This document shows, piece by piece, positions 17,559-26,412 of a stretch of 64,000 bases of DNA. The number at the start of each line of letters is the position of its first letter. Within the stretch, counting starts at the first letter, position 1. Location of the stretch: assembly GCA_004555865.1 (NCBI GenBank), contig SFJO01000006.1:1-64000 (forward strand). The letters run 5' to 3'. A program made the translations under genes and the position numbers. The stretch comes from Oscillospiraceae bacterium (GTDB lineage: Bacteria > Bacillota > Clostridia > Oscillospirales > Ruminococcaceae). The notes beneath the pieces were generated by a model. It was not told the origin of the DNA. It ran no database searches and saw only the letters and a program-made list of their open reading frames with translations.

Positions 17559-17582
17559 CTTCCCCTCGAGGGGAAGGCTTTG
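17559..17582. repeat. REP-like palindromic repeat, copy 2
   Basis: The same 24-base unit as at 388-411, with one base changed (CTTCCCCTCGAGGGGAAG core). It lies between the PBP start and the terminator of the neighbouring operon. Confidence 0.55.
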
Positions 17583-17600
17583 GGGCCGCACCGCAACCTC

Positions 17601-17650
17601 AAAAACGCTCCTGCATTCCATACGAAACCGCATGAAATGCAGGAGCGTTT
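17601..17650 (-). terminator. terminator of the Hsp70-J-polymerase operon
   Basis: A 15-base-pair stem (17603-17617 with 17636-17650) ends on the minus strand in GCGTTTTTG. It lies about 40 bases past the stop of the polymerase-like gene. Confidence 0.85.
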
Positions 17651-17692
17651 CTAATTTTGTTTACTTAAAGCAGTCAATCTTCCCGTCTCGGC

Positions 17693-18898
17693 TTATCCAT
17701 CGGAAGCTCCCGCTTCGTCTGCGGCCGGGCGGCTCAGCAGGGCGAACTGCCCATCCGGCACGCCGCACAGGCAGCCGACCACCAACAGCAGCACCAAATT
17801 GTAGCTTGGGCTGGCCGCCGCCCCTTCGCAGGCCGCATACAGAGTCATCCCCAGCAGCACCGCCGTCTCTGGTTTTGCGCGAAGGCGCACACAGCGCAGC
17901 ACCAGCAGCGTAAGCAGCCCCACCACCACCAACGCCAGCACCACACCGTAGCCATACAACACGCGCAAAAAGAGATTGTCCAGCGCATAAATTTCCGGGT
18001 CGTTCAGGGGCGTTCCCAGCAGGGTGATGCCGTAGCTCTGCCCCGCCAGATGGAACAGGCGCAGCCGGTCTGAACTGAGGGCGTTCAGCCTGTCCCACAG
18101 GGGGGTCCCCTGCCGGTACAGGGTTCCCGCCGCAAGGCTGGCCAGGGCCGTCAGCAGCGGGGCCAGGCAGCACAGAAGCCGGGCCGCCGGGTACTCCAGC
18201 ACCTTGTTCCAGAATTTCAGCAGGGCCTCGGCAGCCAGCATGGCCAGCATGGCCAACGCCGCCATGCGGGAGTTAGGCACCTTGTACACAAACGCTGCCG
18301 CCGCCAGAAGGCCCGCCCAATCGGCCCAGCCAAGGCGCTCAAACCGAAGCAGCAGCCAAGCGGCAAACAGCCCCAGCACGGTGGCTGCCAATGTATTCGG
18401 ATGGTAAAAGCCAAACGCCGGGCGCAGAACGCCCTCCCGATCCACACCGGCAATGGTCATCGGCAGAACCCCGGCCACGGCCAACCCGGCCGTAACGGCC
18501 AGCCCCGCCGCGGTGATGGCCAGATAGGGCCGCACCACCCGGTGCAGTGGGGCATCCTTGGCCGCCAGCAGCACCAAAACCGCCAGCGGCTCCTCGCTGA
18601 AGGCAAAGTGCCCCCATTGGCTGGCCAGCCATACCCCGACGATCAGCACCACCGCCGCCAACTGCGGCCGGGTGTAGCGGGTAAACAGCAGGATCTTGCC
18701 CACCAGCAGCGCCACGGCGCACAGGTACAGAAGCTGCACCGGGGCCTGAAACGCGTTTTGCTGCGGCAGCAATGTGTGGCTGTACAGGGCGCAGACAAAA
18801 TAGAGCATTGCACCGCCTAAAAAGCAGTTCACCGCCCAGCGGTCTGCGGCCGGGCCGTTCAGCAGGCGCAGGCCCGTTCCGTTCGTTTCATCCTTCAT
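17693..18898 (-). CDS. O-antigen polymerase/ligase-like membrane protein
   Basis: 401-residue protein with about ten hydrophobic segments. FGFYHPNTLAA, then a long loop with RLRLFHLAGQSYG and NDPEIYALDNLFLRVLYGYG, match the general pattern of Wzy/WaaL-type O-antigen polymerases and ligases, which join lipid-linked glycans on the outer face of the membrane. Assignment is by architecture and these motifs only. Its ATG overlaps the stop of the J-domain gene as ATGA, so it is coupled to the Hsp70/J pair. Why a glycan polymerase is linked to a chaperone pair is not clear. A much longer reading frame extends upstream but overlaps the J gene and is not used. Confidence 0.65.
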   Translation of the reverse strand: MKDETNGTGLRLLNGPAADRWAVNCFLGGAMLYFVCALYSHTLLPQQNAFQAPVQLLYLCAVALLVGKILLFTRYTRPQLAAVVLIVGVWLASQWGHFAFSEEPLAVLVLLAAKDAPLHRVVRPYLAITAAGLAVTAGLAVAGVLPMTIAGVDREGVLRPAFGFYHPNTLAATVLGLFAAWLLLRFERLGWADWAGLLAAAAFVYKVPNSRMAALAMLAMLAAEALLKFWNKVLEYPAARLLCCLAPLLTALASLAAGTLYRQGTPLWDRLNALSSDRLRLFHLAGQSYGITLLGTPLNDPEIYALDNLFLRVLYGYGVVLALVVVGLLTLLVLRCVRLRAKPETAVLLGMTLYAACEGAAASPSYNLVLLLVVGCLCGVPDGQFALLSRPAADEAGASDG

Positions 18899-19704
18899 TG
18901 TTGTTCCTCGTCCGTCTCTTCTTCGGGCATCAGATACGTTTGGTCCGATTCGATCTGGTCGTACAGCGCCGCCACCACAGCCCGTTGCGCCCGGTACGCA
19001 AAGAACAGCACGAGCATCGTAAGTACTGCCCACCGCAGCCCCCCGGGCAGTTGGCTGCAGACAATCCCCACCAGCAGCCCGACGATCAAGCTGCCGATCC
19101 AAATTCGTTTCAACAGTGCCTTCTGCTTTTCCGTACAATCCTTCTGGGGGTCGTTTTCTGGGCTCGGCTCCGCATTCTGCCCTGCCTGTGCTTCGCGCGC
19201 CGCGCAGGCATCCTGTGCCCGGGCCACCCAATGCAGTTGGTCGCCCGGCAGAAGTGTCTGCGGGTCCGGCATCTGGTTTTCCTTCAGCAGGCTGTACACC
19301 AGGCTCTCACTGTTGCCCAACCGGCTGCGGGCCAGGGCCTCCGCGCTGTCCTTTGCCAGGCCTTCCGGGGTGGGCTCCTCTTCCAGGTGCCGCAGCTCCT
19401 CCGGCCGGATGGCATCGTGCGCAAATTCCGTGCCCGCAAACAGGTCCTCCTCCGTTTCCGGCGCAGAACTCTGCTCTTCCGCAGGCGCGGGCAAATCCGG
19501 TTCCGGTGCGGCCAGTTCGACTTCCGCAGGCCGGCTGCGCCATTGGCGGGCCTGCGCCATGGCTGCACGGTACGCTTCGTGCAGGGTTTCAAATTCTTCG
19601 GGCGCCTCTTCCGGGTGGCAGGCCCGGGCCTTTTCGGCATACGCCGCCCGAATTGCCTCCAGATCCGCCTGGGGCGGAATGCCGAGAATGTTCCAGAAGT
19701 TCAT
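18895..19704 (-). CDS. membrane J-domain protein with HPE in place of HPD
   Basis: 269 residues. The N-terminal 60 residues form a J domain (FWNILGI, then AIRAAYAEKARACHPEE), but the invariant HPD tripeptide is HPE (residues 30-32). An acidic, Ala-rich linker follows, and two hydrophobic segments lie near residues 190-240. The Asp of HPD is required in known J proteins to trigger Hsp70 ATPase, so this domain may bind its partner without standard activity, or the partner has co-diverged. The ATG starts one base after the stop of an Hsp70 paralogue, which suggests that partner. Confidence 0.82.
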   Translation of the reverse strand: MNFWNILGIPPQADLEAIRAAYAEKARACHPEEAPEEFETLHEAYRAAMAQARQWRSRPAEVELAAPEPDLPAPAEEQSSAPETEEDLFAGTEFAHDAIRPEELRHLEEEPTPEGLAKDSAEALARSRLGNSESLVYSLLKENQMPDPQTLLPGDQLHWVARAQDACAAREAQAGQNAEPSPENDPQKDCTEKQKALLKRIWIGSLIVGLLVGIVCSQLPGGLRWAVLTMLVLFFAYRAQRAVVAALYDQIESDQTYLMPEEETDEEQQ

Positions 19705-19705
19705 A

Positions 19706-21466
19706 TCAGTCTTCCTCTCCTTCCCAGCCTTCCGGCAGGTCATCCTCCGGTTCGTCTGCAAAAAAGCCGCTCAGTTCTTCCTCTCCGGCCCGCTCCAGAT
19801 CGTCCAGCAAGCTGCCGATCTTCCGGCGCAGCCGGGCCATTTCCATCTCCGGGGTCTGCTGCGCAATGGCCTTGTCCAACGCCAGCAGCACTCGGACCGC
19901 CGCATTGTGCCGGGGACCAGTGGTTTCGGCAAACAGGCGCTGGGCGCGGGCCAGCAGCAGCCGGTTGGCCGCCCGCTCTCTGGGTGGAATCTTCAAATCG
20001 GCAAGTTCCTGCATCCGCAGGCGCGCCTGCTCCTCGGTCATTCCGCTTCCCTGCCCCAAAAGCAGCGCGCTGACCGTTTCTTTCGTGGAGACGCTGCGCA
20101 CCTCCACCTCCAGAATTCCATTGATGTCGTAAGTAAAGCGCACATCCACGCTTTCCTGCCCGGCTTTGGCAGGCGGCACCGGAACAGACAGCTTGCCGAG
20201 CTTCAGGTTCTCATCGCAGTGCATTCCCTCGCCCTGGTAAACCTCGATCTCCACCAGTTCCTGCCCTTCGCTCACCGTGCAGAAGCGCTGCACCCGGCTG
20301 ACGGGCAGGGCGCTGTTGCGCTTGATGATGGGGGCCATCAAATCCCGCGCCGGGTCGGCCCGGTTGATGATGTTGGTGCCAAGGGTAAAGGGGCAGATGT
20401 CCGTCAGGATCATATCCCGCAGGTTTGACTCCCGGGCCTTCATGGCCGCGTACATTCCTGCGCCCAGGGCCACCACCGTGTCCGGCTGGGCGTTCTGCTT
20501 GGGCCGCTGGCCCAGAAGATGGGCCAGATACTGGCGCACCAGCGGCATTTTGCAGCTTCCGCCCACGGGAATCACCCCGGCAAGCTCACCCCGGCCAAGG
20601 CCGCTGTCCAGCAATGCGCGGGCCACAGGGGTGCGCATCCGCTCCAGCAGTTTCTGGCTGTGCTCCACCAGCTTTTTGCCGGTGAGGGACAGCGCCCCCT
20701 TCACCCCCGGACTGTCCACAATCATGACAGCCATCGGGTTTTCGGTGAGGGCCTGCTTGCACTTCTCCGCCTGCTCCAGCAGAATGGCTTGTGCCGCCCG
20801 ATCAAGCCCGCGGTAATCCAGGCCGTTTTCCACGCAGAAAAGATGGGCGATCGTCTCGTCAAAGTCATTTCCGCCCAGGGCATTGTCACCGCTCACTGCC
20901 AGAATGTTCACCACGTTGTCAAAGCATTCCACCACGGAAACATCCAGTGTGCCGCCGCCGAAGTCAAACACCAGAAAGCTGGCCTCGCCCTCATCCGGCT
21001 TATAACAGGAAAGTGCCGCCGCGCTGGGCTCGTTCACAAGCCGCTCCACCCGAAGACCGGCCAGCTGCCCCGCCCGCTTGGTGGCCGCCCGCTGCCGGTC
21101 GTTAAAATATGCCGGCACGCTGACCACGGCCTCTTCCACCGGTTCCCCCAGAAACGCCTCGGCGTCCTGCTTCAGCTGGCGCAGCACCAGAGCGCTCAGC
21201 TCCTCCGGGGTAAAGGTACGGCCCGCCAGCGAATAGGTCTGGTCCGTCCCCATCGCCCGCTTGAAGGCGGCCGCACTGCGTTCCGGGTGGCTCACCAGCC
21301 GCTGCCGTGCTGCCTCCCCCACCAGAACCGTACCGTCCTCGTCGATGCTTACGGCACTGGGCGTCAACACGTCCCCCAGCGCATTGGGAATCAATCGGCT
21401 TCGGCCCTGCTGCCATACGGCAGCCAGGCTGTTGGTTGTTCCCAGGTCAATGCCAATCACGGCCAT
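19706..21466 (-). CDS. Hsp70-family protein (DnaK/HscC-like paralogue)
   Basis: 586 residues. The ATPase domain is intact: GIDLGTTNS at residues 5-13, a phosphate-2 loop FDFGGGTLDVSVVE, and PVGGSCKMPLVR. A substrate-binding beta domain and a helical lid follow, but the C-terminus is short and acidic and lacks the usual EEVD-like or DnaK GGMP-type end. Length and layout resemble HscC rather than housekeeping DnaK, and no grpE or dnaJ is adjacent. Ribosome binding site GGAGGTG. It heads an operon with an HPE-type J protein and a polymerase-like membrane protein. Confidence 0.88.
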   Translation of the reverse strand: MAVIGIDLGTTNSLAAVWQQGRSRLIPNALGDVLTPSAVSIDEDGTVLVGEAARQRLVSHPERSAAAFKRAMGTDQTYSLAGRTFTPEELSALVLRQLKQDAEAFLGEPVEEAVVSVPAYFNDRQRAATKRAGQLAGLRVERLVNEPSAAALSCYKPDEGEASFLVFDFGGGTLDVSVVECFDNVVNILAVSGDNALGGNDFDETIAHLFCVENGLDYRGLDRAAQAILLEQAEKCKQALTENPMAVMIVDSPGVKGALSLTGKKLVEHSQKLLERMRTPVARALLDSGLGRGELAGVIPVGGSCKMPLVRQYLAHLLGQRPKQNAQPDTVVALGAGMYAAMKARESNLRDMILTDICPFTLGTNIINRADPARDLMAPIIKRNSALPVSRVQRFCTVSEGQELVEIEVYQGEGMHCDENLKLGKLSVPVPPAKAGQESVDVRFTYDINGILEVEVRSVSTKETVSALLLGQGSGMTEEQARLRMQELADLKIPPRERAANRLLLARAQRLFAETTGPRHNAAVRVLLALDKAIAQQTPEMEMARLRRKIGSLLDDLERAGEEELSGFFADEPEDDLPEGWEGEED

Positions 21467-21694
21467 CGTCCGCGCACCTCCTTTTCTGTGCCGGAAAAAG
21501 TCAGGGCGCTTATGCGCCGTGCCCGGCCCGAAGGCCGCCGCACCCGCTGAAAGCGCCCGGCTATTTTTCGTTTCTTAATCGCTTCTTGTCTGCACCGTTT
21601 TTATAAAAAGCGGTGTTTCGTTCACTCACTGCCGCTCCGGCTTTCAGGGAGAACCGTCCGCCCCACCGGATGGCACACGAGGAAGCCCCGTGTG

Positions 21695-23173
21695 TTATTC
21701 CAAGCCGATCTGTTTGGCGTAGTTCTCAATGATCTCCCGCTCCAGGAAGGGGGTTTTTACGCCCATCCGATCCCGATAGGTCTCATGGCCTTTGCCGATG
21801 ACGCAGATCAAGTCGCCCTCCTGGGCATGGTCAATGGCGTAGTGAATGGCCTCCTCCCGATCCGGGATCTCCACATAGGGCACATCCGGGTTGCCCTTGG
21901 CAATGCCCTTGTGAATGTCGGCAATGATGTCCTCCACCTTTTCAAACCGGTTGTTGTCCTCGGTGAGGATGAGAAAATCCGCCAGCTTGCTGGCCACTTC
22001 GCCCATGCCATACCGCCGCAGCTTCGAGCGGTCGCCGCCGCAGCCAAACAGGCACACAATGCGCTTGGGATGATACGCCCGCAGGCTGGTGAGCAAGCTC
22101 TCGGTGCCGGACTCGTTGTGGGCAAAATCAATGAGGATGGTGAAATGCTTGCTGATGGGCACCATCTCCACCCGGCCCTTCACCGAGATGTTCATCAGCC
22201 CATCGTGAATGGCCTGATGCGGCAGGCCCAGCACCCGGCCCACGGCAATGGCGGCCAGGCTGTTGTATACGCTGAATTCACCGGGCATATTCACCTTTAC
22301 GTCCATCTGTTCCTGGCCCTTCACGTGGAAGCAGATGCCCAGGAAGTTCTCGGCCCGCGCCAGCCGCAGGTCGTCCGCCTGAAAATCGGCGGGCTTATGC
22401 ATTCCGTAGGTCACCAGGCGGCAGGTGTGGCCCTCCAGCAGGGCCTCGGTGTTGGGGTCATCCACATTCACCACACCCACGTCGCACCGCTTGAACAATT
22501 CGCCCTTCCAGGCGCGATACTCCTCAAAGGTCTTATGCTCGCCGGGGCCGCCCACGTGATCCAGATACAAGTTGGTAAACACGCCGATCTGATAGTGAAT
22601 GCCCGCCACGCGCTGGTTCATCAGCCCTTGGCTGGAAACCTCCATCACCAGCGTGTCGCAGCCTGCATCCACCATATCCCGGAAGTACTTCTGCAATTCA
22701 TAGCTCTGCGGGGTGGTGTTCGGCAGCTCGGCAAAAAAGCCCGGGTATTCCACACCGGTGGTGCCCACCATGCCCACCTTGCGGCCTGCCGCCGTCAAAA
22801 CCGAGCGGATCATATGTGCCGTGGTGGTTTTGCCTTTGGTTCCGGTCACGCCGATCATGGTCATTTTCTCGGCAGGGTGGCCGAAAAAGTTTGCGCTCAT
22901 CAGGGCCAGACCCAGCTTTGTGTCCTCCACCTTCAGCACGGCCACCCCTTCGGGCAGCTGCTCCAGGTCATGCTGGATCAGCAGGGCCTTCGCGCCCTGT
23001 TCCACCGCCTGGGCAGCCATATCGTGGCTGTCGCGGCTGTAGCCGCAGATGCACACAAACACCTCGCCGCCGGTGATGGCGCGCGTGTCGTAGCGCACAT
23101 TGGTGATCTCTTCCTCCAGGCTGCCCTGCACCAGGGTGTAGTTCAGGCCTTCGGCCAGCTGTGCCAGTTTCAT
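21695..23173 (-). CDS. murE: UDP-MurNAc-tripeptide synthetase (MurE)
   Basis: Mur ligase that adds the third amino acid (meso-diaminopimelate or lysine) to UDP-MurNAc-L-Ala-D-Glu. 492 residues from MKLAQ, which follows AGAGGAG; an earlier in-frame ATG lacks a site. The ATP-binding loop GVTGTKGKTT (108-117), the NTTPQSYELQ and EVSSQGL substrate motifs and the C-terminal domain are present. At the specificity loop the usual DNPR reads DNNR; the Arg that contacts diaminopimelate is kept, favouring meso-DAP. It follows asnB by 94 bases and is separated from the main division cluster by that gene. Confidence 0.93.
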   Translation of the reverse strand: MKLAQLAEGLNYTLVQGSLEEEITNVRYDTRAITGGEVFVCICGYSRDSHDMAAQAVEQGAKALLIQHDLEQLPEGVAVLKVEDTKLGLALMSANFFGHPAEKMTMIGVTGTKGKTTTAHMIRSVLTAAGRKVGMVGTTGVEYPGFFAELPNTTPQSYELQKYFRDMVDAGCDTLVMEVSSQGLMNQRVAGIHYQIGVFTNLYLDHVGGPGEHKTFEEYRAWKGELFKRCDVGVVNVDDPNTEALLEGHTCRLVTYGMHKPADFQADDLRLARAENFLGICFHVKGQEQMDVKVNMPGEFSVYNSLAAIAVGRVLGLPHQAIHDGLMNISVKGRVEMVPISKHFTILIDFAHNESGTESLLTSLRAYHPKRIVCLFGCGGDRSKLRRYGMGEVASKLADFLILTEDNNRFEKVEDIIADIHKGIAKGNPDVPYVEIPDREEAIHYAIDHAQEGDLICVIGKGHETYRDRMGVKTPFLEREIIENYAKQIGLE

Positions 23174-23267
23174 AGGAAGAACGCTCCTCTCTTGCTGTTT
23201 CCATACCTGCAAGGCGCCCGCAGCAGACTGCACGAACGCCTCACCCGGCTTTGTCATTTTATGCGGC

Positions 23268-25100
23268 TTACCGCTTCACAAAATACTCGTTGTACCACAC
23301 CAGGAAAATAAACACGCACCAGATCTGCCGCCAATTGTCCCGCTTGCCGCTCATGTGTTGGTCCAGCATACGCTCCAGCTCATTCACATGAAAGAACTCC
23401 TTGGCCGCATCGCTCTCGAACGCAGCGCGCACGGTGGAAGCGTATTTTTCGTCCCGCAGCCAGGCGCGCACCGGCACCGGAAATCCCAGCTTTTTCTTCT
23501 CCGCCACGGCTTCGGGAATGCTGCGCAGGGCCGCGCCGCGCATGGCGATCTTGGTGTTTTCGCCGTTGGCCCGGTACTGGGCGGGAATGTGGCGGGCCAG
23601 TTCAAACACTTCCTTATCCAGGAAGGGCACCCGCAGCTCCAGACTGTTGGCCATGCTCATCTTGTCTGCCTTCAGCAGAATGTCGCCCACCATCCACATA
23701 TGCATATCCACATACTGCATCCGGGTCACCGGGTCCTGCCCTTTGGTCTTGGCCAGATAGGGGGCCGACAGTTCAATGGGCTTGCGCTTGCCCTTATAGA
23801 CGCGCAGAAGCTGTTTTTTACGTTTTTCACCCATCAGATTCGTGTTTCCGATGTACCGCTCTTCCAGCGGGCGGCTGCGGCGCACCAGGAAGTTCACGCC
23901 CGGCACCGGGGGCAACTGTTCAGCCACCCAGCCAATGGCCCGGCGGATGGGAAGGGGAATGTGGTCATACCAGCTGACGGTAAACGGCTCCTTGTAAATG
24001 TTGTAGCCGCCGAAGAACTCGTCCGCGCCCTCGCCTGACAGGCAGACCTTCACCTGTTTGGCCGCCTCTCGGTTGACGAAGAACAGCGCCACACTGGCGG
24101 CATCGGCCAGAGGCTCGTCCATGTGATACTGAATCTTGGGCAGGTTCTCCCAATACTCCTCGGGGGTAATGCGGTACGAGAAGTTCTTCACGCCGATGTG
24201 CTTGCTGAAGTCGGCCGCATAGTGGGTCTCATCATACTGCTTGTCCGCAAAGCCCACGGTGAAGGTCTTGTCCACATGGGCCAGGCAGGCCATGTAGCTG
24301 GAGTCCACACCGGAAGACAGGAAAGAACCCACCTCCACATCGCTGATCTTATGAGCCTGAACGCTCTGCTTCATAATGTTTTCAATGGCATCCTCCCACT
24401 GGGTGAGGCTTTTGTCCGTCTCGGGGTCAAACGCTGGGGTCCAGTAACGCTCCACGGTCAGCTTGCCGTCCTTAAATTCCAGCCAATGGGCCGGCAGCAG
24501 CTTCTTCACGCCCTGGAAGAAGGTATCCTCGCCGGGGGAATACTGGAAGCTCAGGTACAGCTCCAGCTGATCCCGGTTCAGTTCTTTTTTGAATTCGGGG
24601 TGGGGCAGAAAACTTTTGATCTCACTGCCGAACAGCAGGGTATCACCATTCTGATAATAATAGAAGGGCTTGATGCCGAAGTGATCCCGGGCGCAGAACA
24701 GGGTGTTGGCCTTTTTATCCCACAGCGCAAAGGTAAACATACCCCGAAGCCGCTGCAGCAGGCTCTTTCCCCACTCTTCGTAGCCGTGCAGCAGCACCTC
24801 CGTGTCGCTGCGGGTGGCAAACACATGGCCTTTTTCTTCCAGCTGGGCTTTCAGCTCCTGAAAATTGTAGATCTCACCGTTGAAGATCACCACCATGCTG
24901 CCGTCTTCGTTGTACATGGGCTGTGCACCGCCCTGCAGGTCGATGATGGACAGGCGGCGATGACCCAGGGCCACACCGTCATCCAGGTAGCTGCCCTCCC
25001 CGTCCGGGCCGCGGTGCGCAATGCGGTCCATCATTTCCTTCAGCACGGCCTGCTTGTCATAGTCCGCCTTTTTGCTGGCAAAACCAACGATTCCACACAT
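23268..25100 (-). CDS. asnB: glutamine-dependent amidotransferase, asparagine synthase family
   Basis: 610-residue AsnB-family enzyme. The start MCGIVG places the nucleophile Cys at position 2 after Met removal, with GGAGAGGG upstream. An N-terminal glutaminase domain (HRGPDGEG, FNGEIYN) is followed by the synthetase domain with the ATP pyrophosphatase loop LSSGVDSS. It could make asparagine. However, its position between ftsQ and murE suggests a peptidoglycan role: family members B. subtilis AsnB and corynebacterial LtsA amidate meso-diaminopimelate. The sequence alone does not decide between the two. Confidence 0.88.
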   Translation of the reverse strand: MCGIVGFASKKADYDKQAVLKEMMDRIAHRGPDGEGSYLDDGVALGHRRLSIIDLQGGAQPMYNEDGSMVVIFNGEIYNFQELKAQLEEKGHVFATRSDTEVLLHGYEEWGKSLLQRLRGMFTFALWDKKANTLFCARDHFGIKPFYYYQNGDTLLFGSEIKSFLPHPEFKKELNRDQLELYLSFQYSPGEDTFFQGVKKLLPAHWLEFKDGKLTVERYWTPAFDPETDKSLTQWEDAIENIMKQSVQAHKISDVEVGSFLSSGVDSSYMACLAHVDKTFTVGFADKQYDETHYAADFSKHIGVKNFSYRITPEEYWENLPKIQYHMDEPLADAASVALFFVNREAAKQVKVCLSGEGADEFFGGYNIYKEPFTVSWYDHIPLPIRRAIGWVAEQLPPVPGVNFLVRRSRPLEERYIGNTNLMGEKRKKQLLRVYKGKRKPIELSAPYLAKTKGQDPVTRMQYVDMHMWMVGDILLKADKMSMANSLELRVPFLDKEVFELARHIPAQYRANGENTKIAMRGAALRSIPEAVAEKKKLGFPVPVRAWLRDEKYASTVRAAFESDAAKEFFHVNELERMLDQHMSGKRDNWRQIWCVFIFLVWYNEYFVKR

Positions 25101-25256
25101 AACTTCTTTCCCTCTCCTGCCACAGCAGCCGCGGGCCGCCTTTGCACACACCCGCCCTGCGCCTTAAAATCCGTTTAAGCATATTTATTATACTACAATT
25201 CATGCGCTGATACTACCCTATCTGCGCCAACATCCTGCCAAAGCCGCCTCTTGGGC

Positions 25257-26300
25257 TTACGGCTCACCCGGCGAAAACACCGGGTTGATGGTTCCCGCCT
25301 TGGTCATGCTGCTCACGTCCAGGGTGCCCCGGTCGGTGGGGGCCAGCCCGTCCGCCCCCAGCACCACGCGGGCGGTGAGCCGCAGTTTGTAGTCCAGGTT
25401 GTTGCTGGTGCCCAAACGGATCTTCAGCCGGCCCTGGTACGTAAAGGAAAATTCCTCCAGATTGCCCAGCTGCACTGCTGTCAGCCCGTCCAGCAGGCCG
25501 TTTTGCTCCAACCTGTCCAACAGCTGGCTCAGTGCTTCATCGGCCGTGGTTTCCGCCGTCTCCGGCTCGGGAGTTGCGCTGGCCGCGCTGCCATCCTGGG
25601 ACGCACCGACCGCGCTTTCCTGGGGTGTACTCTCCGCGCCCTCCGCCGGTGCAGGCTGCGAAAGCTGAATGCGGCTGCCCGGTTCCGCCTGTGCGGCCTC
25701 AATGCCCTGCAGCTCCACCAGGCCCTCCGGCTCCTCTTCTTCCAGCCGCATGACCTTGCAGCTGGTGCTCAGCACCGCCCACTGGTCTCCATAGGCCACT
25801 TTATAGGCCGCGGTGGCAGGTTCCACCTGCACCACCACGGTGCTGGGCAGGCTGCGGCGTACCTGCACGGTCTCCAGCTCCGGCAGCGCCCGCTCCAGCA
25901 GAATCTGCCGGTCTTGGGCGCTGAAGCCGAAAATGTTGTCGCCCACGTTCACCGCCAGCGCCTGCAAGATCTGCTCTTCGGTGTAGGGGCCTAAATCAAC
26001 CGGGTCTCGCTTGTCGGTGTTTTCCACCCGGAACGAGGCCACCTTGAACAGCACCGTTACCGCCAGCACCAGGCCCACCGCCGCCAGCACCACGGCCACA
26101 AACAGCGCCAAAAGCCGCAGACGTTTGCGGCGGCGTTTCATCATGCTTTTTGCCCGCTTGCGCCGCAGGGCCTCCTGCCGCTGGCGATAGTCCGCACCGG
26201 GCGCCCCCCGCCCCTGCCCGCGCTCACGCGGGGGCCGGTTTTGATTGGCCGCGGCACGCACCGCGCCTTTCCGGTTTCGATTTCGGTTGTTCTGGTCCAC
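25257..26300 (-). CDS. ftsQ: cell division protein FtsQ/DivIB
   Basis: 347-residue bitopic division protein that links FtsL and the septal synthase. A long basic Arg/Asn-rich cytoplasmic tail (residues 1-60) precedes one transmembrane helix (62-84) and a POTRA domain (from FKVASFRVENT). The later beta domain is interrupted by a 60-residue Ala/Glu/Ser-rich low-complexity insert around residues 205-265. It starts with GTG, preceded by AAAGGGG. It is the last gene of the contiguous division cluster, 112 bases after murG. The family is weakly conserved; context supports the call. Confidence 0.85.
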   Translation of the reverse strand: MDQNNRNRNRKGAVRAAANQNRPPRERGQGRGAPGADYRQRQEALRRKRAKSMMKRRRKRLRLLALFVAVVLAAVGLVLAVTVLFKVASFRVENTDKRDPVDLGPYTEEQILQALAVNVGDNIFGFSAQDRQILLERALPELETVQVRRSLPSTVVVQVEPATAAYKVAYGDQWAVLSTSCKVMRLEEEEPEGLVELQGIEAAQAEPGSRIQLSQPAPAEGAESTPQESAVGASQDGSAASATPEPETAETTADEALSQLLDRLEQNGLLDGLTAVQLGNLEEFSFTYQGRLKIRLGTSNNLDYKLRLTARVVLGADGLAPTDRGTLDVSSMTKAGTINPVFSPGEP

Positions 26301-26412
26301 GGCGTCCCCTTTCCCTTCGACGGCCGGCTTTTTGCAGGTTGGGCCGTTTAAGCCAAAAGCCGAGTACGGCAGCCGGGCCGCTTTGCCCTGCCATCGTGCT
26401 CGGCCGGCCTGC

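Noticed and set aside
17693..19231. Extended reading frame of the polymerase-like gene (512 codons)
   Set aside because: The extra N-terminus overlaps the J-domain gene in another frame; an ATG overlapping that gene's stop gives a protein that begins just before the first membrane helix.
21580..21615. Palindrome CACCG-TTTTTATAAAAAG-CGGTG as a CIRCE-type heat-shock operator before the Hsp70 gene
   Set aside because: It does not match the TTAGCACTC-N9-GAGTGCTAA consensus; symmetry is mostly due to the A/T core.
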